Below, in pieces: positions 1 through 5,380 of a stretch of DNA of 6,200 bases. A program made the translations under genes and the position numbers. Position 1 is the first letter of the stretch; each line of letters starts with the position of its first letter. Location: NCBI GenBank assembly GCA_015493425.1, contig WGDG01000150.1, positions 1-6,200 on the forward strand, in the 5' to 3' direction. The notes under the pieces are model-generated. The model was not told where the DNA came from. It did not search any database and saw nothing but the letters and a program-made list of their open reading frames with translations. The stretch comes from Sulfurovum sp. Its GTDB lineage: Bacteria; Campylobacterota; Campylobacteria; Campylobacterales; Sulfurovaceae.

Positions 1-145
1 GCGTACTGAAGAATGCAAAAGGCCATGCCCACTGCGACTCTTTTGCCGCAAGAATAACATAGGCGATACCAAGCAGTGTCGCGGTAATCTCCCAGCCGGA
101 CATCTGTGCAAATGCTGCTGCTATACCTGCGGCGGAAATATCCAT
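1..145 (-). CDS. pnuC: PnuC-family vitamin transporter (probable thiamine transporter PnuT), N-terminal part
   Basis: Reading leftward from an ATG at 145-143 gives 48 codons before the window ends, so the C-terminal three quarters or so are missing. The visible part reads MDISAAGIAAAFAQMSGWEI, then TATLLGIAYVILAAKESQWA and WPFAFFST. The W-E-I, L-G-I-A-Y-V, A-A-K-E and W-x-W-P-x-A-F motifs are those of the first membrane segments of the PnuC family, inner-membrane facilitators of nicotinamide riboside, riboflavin or thiamine. An AAGGA ribosome site lies 9 nt upstream of the ATG. The start follows the stop of the YkoF-like gene with no gap (TAA ATG), which implies translational coupling. The thiamine assignment (PnuT) is inferred from the TPP riboswitch heading the operon; the residues alone would also fit a nicotinamide riboside carrier. 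Family call strong, substrate probable. Confidence 0.85.
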   Translation of the reverse strand, partial: MDISAAGIAAAFAQMSGWEITATLLGIAYVILAAKESQWAWPFAFFST

Positions 146-400
146 TTAAAAGCGTCCTTTTCTGTCTTCACCCACAATTTTAATGACAAAAACCGATTGC
201 GGCATCGCTTCAAACACCGCTTTCATTTCATCTGTGAGCAGTCCTATCACAATATCGTATTCACCGTACACCTGTGTACTGAGCTCCGTTCGCACAATGT
301 TCACCCGCTGCTCACGCGCCAATCTTTCAATAAACGCGGAAATGGGCTTTTCAAACTCGCTCTGGAGCGGATACATGCTGATATCGATGGAAACTTTCAC
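146..400 (-). CDS. small YkoF/MTH1187-like thiamine-binding protein
   Basis: This 84-residue protein starts at a GTG (400-398), with an AAAGGA ribosome site 6 nt upstream and only 10 nt after the receptor stop. It begins MKVSIDISMYPL, continues to a helix rich in charged residues (about 17-32), then T-E-L-S-T-Q-V-x-G-E-Y-D (38-49), and ends in a beta strand VFVIKIVGEDR. This resembles a single ferredoxin-like repeat of the YkoF / thiamine-binding (MTH1187, DUF77) group, whose B. subtilis member YkoF has two repeats and binds thiamine or its pyrimidine precursor. No signal peptide or membrane segment is visible, so it should be cytoplasmic and cannot act as a periplasmic binding protein. Its place between an outer-membrane receptor and an inner-membrane carrier, behind a TPP riboswitch, suggests that it holds or senses incoming thiamine; this role is inferred. 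Confidence 0.75.
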   Translation of the reverse strand: MKVSIDISMYPLQSEFEKPISAFIERLAREQRVNIVRTELSTQVYGEYDIVIGLLTDEMKAVFEAMPQSVFVIKIVGEDRKGRF

Positions 401-410
401 AATTTATCCT

Positions 411-2471
411 TTAAAAGTCGTAGCTTAGGGTGAAGCCGAAGGTTCGTGGGTCGCCTTTTTGTGTATAAAGTTCATCAATATATCCATTTGCTGGGTTATT
501 CCCAAAATAGAACCCTCTCGTCTCATATGTTTCATCAAAGAGATTTCTCCCCCAGAATGTTACAGTCCAGTTTTCATGCATATAGCTCAAACTGCTGTTA
601 AAGAGTGCATAGGGGTCTGATTTCTCATCATGTGTATTGGAAAAATAATAGCTTCCCCGCCCCTCGACATTGGCTCGGAACATCCAGTTCTCCAAAAAAT
701 TATAGTCCAGACCTATATTATACTGATATTTTGGTGACTGTGCAGGGGCACGCCCCGTCAGCTCCGGTGTATACTCATCGAACTCTGCATGCAGCAGTCC
801 CAGCTGGGCATAAAGGTGGAACGCATCCACAGGATAGTAGTCAGCCTGAGCCTCCAAGCCGTAATAGCTTCCTTTCGCTGCATTGGAAAGATAGTCAGTA
901 AAGCTGTGTGTATTGATTTTATACTGCTTGACCTGCATATCTTTACGTTTTCCATAAAAGAAATTTACACGCGTAACAAGTGTATCATCAAAAAATGATG
1001 CATTCTGTCCTATATCTAAGTTCCACAGAGATTCGGTACCAAAACGTTTCTCATCCTCTGTCAGCGTCGTTCCAGGATTTACACCCCCTGGCTTATAACC
1101 ACGTGACAAAATAACATAATAATGTTCATTTTCATTTCTATCGAATGTATACCCCAGTTTGCCTCCAACCATCGTCTCGTCATTATCGATTACAACACCG
1201 TTAGAATCATCATAGTCCATACTCCACTCTTCCAAACGCAATCCCGCAATCACCTTGGAGCGTTCATCTATATGTATATCCAGCTGACCGTATGCTGCTT
1301 TGTTCTTTGAATTGTAACGGCTGTCAAAGTGCTCCTGTGCACCGTAATCAGTAGGATGGTAACGGTACATATCTTCATCATATTTTTTGGCATACAAGCC
1401 AATCGTCCAGTCTGTTGTACCGGAAAAGATGCGTCCTGATTTATCGGAAACAAGGCGTATATCGAAATCACCCTGTTTTTTCTTCCTGTCATAAGAGTCA
1501 AATCCCTGATAGGGCCATAAAGAAGCATCAAATTCACCTACGTAGCTCCAGTCTTCATCATAACTGTAAAGAGAGCTTGTATCCGAATAACTCAATGCCG
1601 TGACCAGATGCATCGTATCAAAACGATAGGTTGAGCGCAAAGCGACTGCATCTGTTTTTTGTGTATCTTTTCCAGGCTGGTCGGAATGGGAAGTTCTGCT
1701 GTTATCCAGCGTAAAGGCATCATATCCGTTATCGATATCAACATGAATATAGTTCAAATCGATGGTATGTCTGTCTGTAACAAACCAGCGCAGTTGTGAC
1801 TTGATGGTCAATTCATCGATATTGTTGGTATCATCCCTGCCAAGATAGCTGTTTTTCATATAGCCATCACTGCTGTTTTGAAACACACTGATACGCCCAA
1901 GCAGTTTATTTTCGATAAGTGTCCCGCCAACAGCTGCACCCAATGTATAACTGCCATAATTACCGATACCCGCTTCTATGTGTCCTTCAGTCTCTTTTGT
2001 AGGAGGATTGCTTTCAACCGTTATCACACCGGCCAGGCCGTTGGCACCGAATGTCGTTCCCTGCGGACCACGCAATACTTCAATCTGCTTGACATCAAAG
2101 AGTGTAGCCCCCAGTGTCAGCTGCGAAAAATCAATACCGTCTACAATAAGACCAACAGACGGATTGATTGGTGTTTCAAACTGACTGCGTTCACCGATTC
2201 CGCGTATCTGAATATATTTTGATTTGGATGCACCCGCACTGAAGTTGACATTTGGCAGTGCACCAACCACTTCAAAAAGTGGTACTTGTGTCTTGTCTGC
2301 CAACTGTGACTCATCAATCACAGATACACTACCAGGTGTCTCTGAAAGTTTTTGTGAACGGAAATCTGCATTAACAACTACAGGATCCAAATTCACCTCT
2401 TCAGCCAAAAGCAGCGAACTCCCCAGTGCACTTATGGCAGCTATTGATAACGGCAATAGTCTTATTTTCAT
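411..2471 (-). CDS. TonB-dependent outer-membrane receptor, probably for thiamine
   Basis: A 686-residue receptor that should import a substrate across the outer membrane using TonB-ExbBD energy. Residues 1-23 form a signal peptide (MKIRLLPLSIAAISALGSSL, then LLA with cleavage near A-E-E). A TonB-box-like DPVVVNA is at 29-35. The plug domain spans about 37-155, with I-Q-I-R-G-I-G (87-93) and V-L-R-G-P-Q-G-T-x-F-G (132-142). The rest is aromatic-rich beta-barrel sequence ending in L-S-Y-D-F, the terminal-phenylalanine signal for barrel assembly. The start at 2471 is chosen over an in-frame ATG at 2528 because GAGGA lies 7 nt upstream and the signal peptide then begins at residue 1. Thiamine as substrate follows from the TPP riboswitch directly upstream and the thiamine-related genes downstream. 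Receptors in such operons are known in Bacteroides (Omr1 type). Exact ligand form (thiamine, phosphate ester or precursor) cannot be read. Confidence 0.93.
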   Translation of the reverse strand: MKIRLLPLSIAAISALGSSLLLAEEVNLDPVVVNADFRSQKLSETPGSVSVIDESQLADKTQVPLFEVVGALPNVNFSAGASKSKYIQIRGIGERSQFETPINPSVGLIVDGIDFSQLTLGATLFDVKQIEVLRGPQGTTFGANGLAGVITVESNPPTKETEGHIEAGIGNYGSYTLGAAVGGTLIENKLLGRISVFQNSSDGYMKNSYLGRDDTNNIDELTIKSQLRWFVTDRHTIDLNYIHVDIDNGYDAFTLDNSRTSHSDQPGKDTQKTDAVALRSTYRFDTMHLVTALSYSDTSSLYSYDEDWSYVGEFDASLWPYQGFDSYDRKKKQGDFDIRLVSDKSGRIFSGTTDWTIGLYAKKYDEDMYRYHPTDYGAQEHFDSRYNSKNKAAYGQLDIHIDERSKVIAGLRLEEWSMDYDDSNGVVIDNDETMVGGKLGYTFDRNENEHYYVILSRGYKPGGVNPGTTLTEDEKRFGTESLWNLDIGQNASFFDDTLVTRVNFFYGKRKDMQVKQYKINTHSFTDYLSNAAKGSYYGLEAQADYYPVDAFHLYAQLGLLHAEFDEYTPELTGRAPAQSPKYQYNIGLDYNFLENWMFRANVEGRGSYYFSNTHDEKSDPYALFNSSLSYMHENWTVTFWGRNLFDETYETRGFYFGNNPANGYIDELYTQKGDPRTFGFTLSYDF

Positions 2472-2539
2472 TGATTTTTCCTCAAAATAGTCTTGAAAAA
2501 TGCAGGAGAAAGAAAGGAGAAAGTACATTGATGCAGTAC
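2472..2539 (-). promoter_or_regulatory. riboswitch expression platform with ribosome-site hairpin
   Basis: This leader segment lies between the TPP aptamer and the receptor ATG. It holds the ribosome site GAGGA (2483-2479), a 7-bp perfect stem ATTTTTC (2501-2495) with GAAAAAT (2480-2474) that covers part of that site, and two anti-Shine-Dalgarno-like tracts, TCTCCT at 2520-2515 and at 2509-2504. No GC-rich stem followed by a U run is present, so control of translation start looks more likely than transcription termination. The pairing choices are read by eye and not energy-modelled. Confidence 0.5.
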
Positions 2540-2615
2540 AACTCTTCCTTACGCCGGCATTGTCCGGGTCAAGTTCTGCGGGTGGTATCTCAGCTCATAG
2601 AGCACCCCGAGAGTT
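2540..2615 (-). promoter_or_regulatory. TPP riboswitch aptamer (THI element)
   Basis: The minus strand shows the conserved THI-box blocks in order: CTCTCGGGGTGC (2613-2602), GCTGAGATACCACCCG (2594-2579), GAACTTGACCCGG (2576-2564) and ACAATGCCGGCGTAAGGAAG (2563-2544). P1 is a perfect 6-bp helix, AACTCT (2615-2610) with AGAGTT (2545-2540). P2 pairs CGGG with CCCG, P3 is a short GCTC/GAGC stem with a TAT loop, and CCGG/CCGG closes the pyrophosphate-sensing arm. The aptamer binds thiamine pyrophosphate, and in bacteria usually turns its downstream genes off. It sits after thiD and before the receptor, so it governs uptake rather than the thiO-thiD genes, which would need their own control upstream of the window. 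Confidence 0.96.
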
Positions 2616-2624
2616 TGATGCTAC

Positions 2625-2653
2625 TTTATACATTACAAACTATTTGAAAAGGC
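2625..2653 (-). promoter_or_regulatory. candidate sigma70-type promoter for the uptake operon
   Basis: A TATAAA -10 box lies at 2630-2625, preceded by TG, in the 63-nt gap between the thiD stop (2681-2679) and the aptamer. Transcription from it would begin at about 2619-2616, just ahead of P1, as expected for a riboswitch leader. No good TTGACA is seen at the right distance; the upstream region is only T-rich (CCTTTT at 2652-2647), a pattern reported for epsilonproteobacterial housekeeping promoters. The same gap holds only AT-rich pairings and no convincing terminator, so read-through from thiD into the riboswitch is possible. Confidence 0.5.
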
Positions 2654-2678
2654 TTAAATAGGAGTCATTTTATCTTAT

Positions 2679-3488
2679 TTAAAAAATAGGCTCTTTTCGT
2701 TTACGTTTTTTTGTTACATACTCAAACTGCAGCGTATCGGCTTTTTGCAATTTTTCAAACAGGAAGTGCTTGGCATGTTTGACACTCTGAGCCAGTGTTT
2801 CTCCTTTTGCCAGCTCTGTTGCAATAGCTGAGGAGAGCAGACATCCTGTACCGTGGGTGTGCGTCGTTTCAATACGCGGAGAACAAAAACGTGTGATACT
2901 TGAAAGTTCTACAAGGTAATCGACCGCCTCCTCTTCAAAGGTATGTCCTCCTTTAAGCAGGGTATTTTTCGCTCCCAGTTCAAACAGTGCCTGTGCCATA
3001 AGCGGCACCTCTTTTGCACTTCCTTTAAAATCACCGTCAATAAGCGCATTGGTCTCCGGCAGATTCGGTGTCACAAGACGACACAGTGGAAAAAGTTTGT
3101 AAATCATCGTCTCTATGGCAGACTCTTCCAAAAGCCGTTTGCCACTTGAGCTGACAAGTACCGGGTCGAGAACAACATTGGCCAGCCTATACTGCTTGAG
3201 TACTTTCGCAACAGTTTCAATCAGTTCGGCAGATCCCAGCATCCCTATTTTCACTGCATCAACATGTACATCATCGAGCAGAGTACACAGTTGGGTATGG
3301 AGCATCTCTGCATCTACCGGTTCAACTGCCGAAACCCCCTGGGAGTTCTGTGCGGTCATTGCCGTTACCACACTAAAAGCATATCCACCAAGGGCATGTA
3401 CTACTTTGGTATCCATGACAATCCCGGCTCCTCCAAAGGGGTCAAAGCCGGCAATACTGAGTACTGTAGGTGTATATTCAGAAGCCAT
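2679..3488 (-). CDS. thiD: hydroxymethylpyrimidine / phosphomethylpyrimidine kinase ThiD
   Basis: A 269-residue cytoplasmic kinase that phosphorylates HMP and then HMP-phosphate, giving the pyrophosphate that ThiE uses. Ribokinase-fold motifs appear in order: S-I-A-G-F-D-P-F-G-G-A-G-I (11-23, substrate loop), D-T-K (26-28), I-G-M-L-G-S (81-86), L-D-P-V-L-V-S-S-S-G (107-116), V-T-P-N-L-P-E (139-145), L-L-K-G-G-H (177-182) and T-H-G-T-G-C (211-216), the anion hole with its conserved cysteine. Length is normal for the family. The C-terminus is strongly basic (K-K-R-K-R-K, 260-265), perhaps just a flexible tail. The start overlaps the end of thiE by 11 nt in another frame; GGAGG lies 12 nt upstream of the ATG, a rather long spacing that suggests coupling to thiE translation. 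It is the last gene of the biosynthetic block. Confidence 0.96.
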   Translation of the reverse strand: MASEYTPTVLSIAGFDPFGGAGIVMDTKVVHALGGYAFSVVTAMTAQNSQGVSAVEPVDAEMLHTQLCTLLDDVHVDAVKIGMLGSAELIETVAKVLKQYRLANVVLDPVLVSSSGKRLLEESAIETMIYKLFPLCRLVTPNLPETNALIDGDFKGSAKEVPLMAQALFELGAKNTLLKGGHTFEEEAVDYLVELSSITRFCSPRIETTHTHGTGCLLSSAIATELAKGETLAQSVKHAKHFLFEKLQKADTLQFEYVTKKRKRKEPIF

Positions 3489-4113
3489 AACGTGAAAAGA
3501 CCTCCATCAATGCTTTGGTTTTTGGTTTAGAAATACTGCCCTTTTCATCGAGCACACCCGATATCATCGCAATACCGCTTGCCGCTTTGGTTTTTACTAC
3601 CATTTCAATGTTGTCAATGGTAATACCTCCAATCGCCACAACCGGATAATCCACTGCCTCTGCCCAGCGCTTGAGCAGTTGGGTACCAACAGTATTATAC
3701 TTAAGTTCTTTTGAAATAGGCACAAATACGGGTCCAATGGCAATGTAGGAGGGTTCAAATCCCAGTGCGATATCGATCTCTTTAGGGGTATGGGTACTGA
3801 TGCCAAGCCGAAGCCCCGCACTGTAGATCGCATCGATGTCTGCCTCCTGAATATCCTCCTGTCCCAGATGAATGCCATAAGCTTTATGCTTCATGGCAAG
3901 CTGCCAGTAGTCGTTGACGAAAAGGCGCACATCAAACTCACGGGAAACCATAATAGCCTCTACAATCTCCCTTTCAAGTGCCTCACCCTCCATATCTTTC
4001 ACTCGCAGCTGTGCCGTAGTAATACCACACTCATAGAGCAGCTGCAGCTTCTCTGCCCTGTCCACAACCGGATAGATACCAAGGGGAGTATCGTCACATT
4101 TTGGGAATCGCAT
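3478..4113 (-). CDS. thiE: thiamine-phosphate synthase ThiE
   Basis: A 211-residue TIM-barrel enzyme that joins HMP-pyrophosphate and the thiazole phosphate to form thiamine phosphate. Visible motifs: Q-L-R-V-K-D (35-40), V-N-D-Y (66-69) and G-I-H-L-G-Q-E-D (80-87) for the Mg-pyrophosphate site, G-I-S-T-H-T (104-109), I-A-I-G-P-V-F (125-131), V-A-I-G-G-I (159-164) and I-S-G-V (184-187). The start at 4113 is chosen because AAAGGA lies 5 nt upstream. In-frame starts at 4137 (ATG) and 4146 (TTG) lack a ribosome site and would place the coding region in a repeat hairpin. The usual P-T-x-T-K loop reads V-P-I-S-K (131-135), so one threonine is replaced by proline and one by serine, while the lysine is kept. 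Everything else looks intact and the operon context supports activity. Confidence 0.94.
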   Translation of the reverse strand: MRFPKCDDTPLGIYPVVDRAEKLQLLYECGITTAQLRVKDMEGEALEREIVEAIMVSREFDVRLFVNDYWQLAMKHKAYGIHLGQEDIQEADIDAIYSAGLRLGISTHTPKEIDIALGFEPSYIAIGPVFVPISKELKYNTVGTQLLKRWAEAVDYPVVAIGGITIDNIEMVVKTKAASGIAMISGVLDEKGSISKPKTKALMEVFSRYGF

Positions 4114-4140
4114 TGATGTCCTTTGTTTGATCCTCATTGA

Positions 4141-4165
4141 GGGCAACCACAGGGGTTGCCCCTAC
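4141..4165 (-). repeat. GTAG-led REP-like hairpin upstream of thiE
   Basis: On the minus strand GTAG (4165-4162) is followed at once by an 8-bp perfect stem, GGGCAACC (4161-4154) with GGTTGCCC (4148-4141), and a 5-nt loop CCTGT. A conserved GTAG at the 5' foot of a GC-rich hairpin is the hallmark of REP sequences linked to RAYT (TnpA-REP) transposases. From memory, closely similar GTAGGGGC-type repeats are common between genes in many bacteria. It ends about 27 nt before the thiE start. No transposase is in the window. Confidence 0.65.
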
Positions 4166-4173
4166 AATTTAGT

Positions 4174-4194
4174 AAAAGCATTGCAAGGCAATGC
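4174..4194 (-). terminator. hairpin plus TTTT between thiG and thiE, possible weak terminator
   Basis: Minus strand GCATTGC (4194-4188), loop CTT, GCAATGC (4184-4178), then TTTTACT. The 7-bp stem followed by a short T run has the form of a weak intrinsic terminator and could lower expression of thiE and thiD relative to thiG. GTAG (4198-4195) abuts the stem, so it is equally well read as a REP-like hairpin. It forms the 3' end of the larger repeat at 4174-4259. The U run is short, so termination is uncertain. Confidence 0.35.
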
Positions 4195-4259
4195 CTACCA
4201 CAGCTCTTCACTATTCTCTATTCACTATTCACTCAAATAGTTGTAAACGCAACTATTTG
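4174..4259 (-). repeat. structured intergenic repeat, copy B (thiG-thiE gap)
   Basis: In reading order on the minus strand: a perfect 10-bp inverted repeat, CAAATAGTTG (4259-4250) with CAACTATTTG (4243-4234) around the loop CGTTTA. Four heptamers follow from 4233 (AGTGAAT, AGTGAAT, AGAGAAT, AGTGAAG), then AG and a short linker ending GGTAG. Last come a 7-bp hairpin (4194-4178) and TTTT. The first arm contains the last codons and TAG stop of thiG (4255-4253). The same layout recurs after thiS at 5086-5176, with 34 of 41 linker positions identical and no gaps. I know no named family for the whole unit. Confidence 0.8.
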
Positions 4260-5065
4260 TTTTGGTGCCAAAACGGCGTACCGACTGTCGGGGTAGAAGG
4301 TGAGGCAAATTCCCGCTCCTGCATCGCACCCGCTTCATACCCCATGCGCCCTGCTTCAACTGCCAGCGCAAATGCCTTCGCCATCGCTACAGAATCTTGT
4401 GCAAGGGCGACTGCGGAGTTTAGCAAAATGCCGTCATAGCCAAGTTCCATTGCCATTACTGCATGCGATGGCTTGCCTATACCCGCATCGATGATGAGCG
4501 GCATATTGGGGAAGGCTTCACGGATCGCTTTAAGATTATAGGGATTCATCAACCCTTTGCCCGAACCAATGGGTGAGCCCCACGGCATCAGTATGTTGCA
4601 CCCTGCACCAACAAGCTTTTTGGCTACGACCAGATCATCGGTGGTATAGGGAAAGACTTCAAACCCCTCTTTGACAAGCACCTTTGCCGCCTCTACAGTT
4701 TCGTAGGGGTCTGGCTGAAGATTATACTGATCGCCAATGACCTCAAGCTTGATCCAGTTGGTACCAAAAACCTCTCTCGCCATCTGCGCAACAGTGATCG
4801 CCTCTTTGGCAGAGTGGCACCCTGCCGTGTTTGGCAGCACCTCCACACCAAGCTCACGGATAATATTCCAAAAGCCCTCACCTGCCTCTTTGTTCACCCC
4901 CTGACGGCGCAGCGACACGGTAACGACCTGCGCCTGTGACGCTTTGATGGCATCTTCCATCACAGCCGGAGAGGGATAGAGCGCTGAGCCTATGAACATT
5001 CTTGAGGTAAGCTGCTTACCGCCAATCTCCCATCCCGTCTGATCTGTCTCCATCATCTTCGTCAT
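4253..5065 (-). CDS. thiG: thiazole synthase ThiG
   Basis: A 270-residue (beta/alpha)8 enzyme that builds the thiazole phosphate from deoxyxylulose phosphate, dehydroglycine (from ThiO) and sulfur carried by ThiS thiocarboxylate. Family motifs: F-I-G-S-A-L-Y (24-30), V-V-T-V-S-L-R-R (47-54), L-P-N-T-A-G-C (77-83), W-I-K-L-E-V-I-G-D (104-112) with the Schiff-base lysine at 106, the phosphate loops G-A-G-C-N-I-L-M-P-W-G-S-P-I-G-S-G-K-G (153-171) and I-I-D-A-G-I-G (191-197), and L-L-N-S-A-V-A (214-220). AAGGAG lies 6 nt ahead of the first ATG, which supports this start over the nearby internal ATGs. It follows thiS, its partner, after a 105-nt gap that is unusually long for such a pair and is filled by repeat copy A. 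Its stop codon lies inside the first arm of repeat copy B. Confidence 0.97.
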   Translation of the reverse strand: MTKMMETDQTGWEIGGKQLTSRMFIGSALYPSPAVMEDAIKASQAQVVTVSLRRQGVNKEAGEGFWNIIRELGVEVLPNTAGCHSAKEAITVAQMAREVFGTNWIKLEVIGDQYNLQPDPYETVEAAKVLVKEGFEVFPYTTDDLVVAKKLVGAGCNILMPWGSPIGSGKGLMNPYNLKAIREAFPNMPLIIDAGIGKPSHAVMAMELGYDGILLNSAVALAQDSVAMAKAFALAVEAGRMGYEAGAMQEREFASPSTPTVGTPFWHQNK

Positions 5066-5085
5066 CTAAAACTCCTTCACATAAT

Positions 5086-5107
5086 AAAAGCGTTTCACCA
5101 GAAACGC
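5086..5107 (-). terminator. hairpin plus TTTTATTAT between thiS and thiG, possible weak terminator
   Basis: Minus strand GCGTTTC (5107-5101), loop TGGT, GAAACGC (5096-5090), then TTTTATTAT. The stem-plus-T-run form suggests a weak intrinsic terminator or attenuator inside the operon. GTAT (5111-5108) abuts the stem, one base off the GTAG of the matching hairpins near thiE. Because thiG must be expressed with thiS, any termination here can only be partial. The hairpin ends about 14 nt before the thiG ribosome site. Confidence 0.35.
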
Positions 5108-5176
5108 ATACCAAATCTCTTCACTCTTCTCTCATCACTCTTCACTGGATAGATGAACACACGTGTTCATCTATCC
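5086..5176 (-). repeat. structured intergenic repeat, copy A (thiS-thiG gap)
   Basis: On the minus strand it begins with a 14-bp perfect inverted repeat, GGATAGATGAACAC (5176-5163) with GTGTTCATCTATCC (5160-5147), separated by 2 nt. As RNA this gives 13 pairs and a 4-nt loop. Four heptamers follow from 5146 (AGTGAAG, AGTGATG, AGAGAAG, AGTGAAG), then AG, a linker ending GGTAT, a 7-bp hairpin and TTTT. The first arm includes the final glycine codon and TAG stop of thiS (5173-5171). The linker matches copy B at 34 of 41 positions, whereas the stems share almost no sequence yet remain fully paired. Confidence 0.8.
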
Positions 5177-5380
5177 TCCGCTTACCGGTGCCAGCACATC
5201 CACCTCATCACCCGACTTCAGACAGGTCTTTTCAAATGCGTCTTTGGGAACAAACTCTTTGTTCACCGCAACCCCAAGCCACTCATCATGAAAATTGAGC
5301 TTTTGGAGCATCTCTTTGATATTGATCCCTTTGGGAAACGTTTTTGTTTCACCATTGACCGATACTGTGATCATTGTCAT
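5171..5380 (-). CDS. thiS: sulfur carrier protein ThiS
   Basis: A 69-residue ubiquitin-like carrier whose C-terminal Gly-Gly (68-69, preceded by A-P-V-S) is adenylated by ThiF and loaded with sulfur as a thiocarboxylate, then passed to ThiG. The fold signature is visible: V-N-G (8-10), a helix I-K-E-M-L-Q-K-L (21-28), V-A-V-N-K-E-F-V-P (37-45) and G-D-E-V-D-V-L-A-P-V-S-G-G (57-69). The ATG at 5380 overlaps the thiO stop as ATGA and has AAGGAGG 5 nt upstream. An ATG two codons on (5374) is also possible, at 11-nt spacing. Its stop falls inside the inverted repeat of copy A. thiF, needed to charge it, is not in the window. Confidence 0.95.
   Translation of the reverse strand: MTMITVSVNGETKTFPKGINIKEMLQKLNFHDEWLGVAVNKEFVPKDAFEKTCLKSGDEVDVLAPVSGG

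Noticed and set aside
2472..2528. In-frame ATG at 2528 giving the receptor 19 more residues
   Set aside because: It has no ribosome site, lies 12 nt from the aptamer inside the expression platform, and would bury a good signal peptide. The ATG at 2471 has GAGGA at proper spacing.
2654..2682. TTAAATA/TATTTAA pairing after thiD as the operon terminator
   Set aside because: The stem is only A-T pairs with a 15-nt loop and no following T run; too weak to call.
4114..4146. Upstream thiE starts at 4146 (TTG) and 4137 (ATG)
   Set aside because: No ribosome site precedes either, and the extension runs into the GTAG hairpin. AAAGGA precedes the start at 4113.
4203..4233. Short repeats as a CRISPR array
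   Set aside because: The 7-nt units are contiguous with no spacers; this is a short tandem array.
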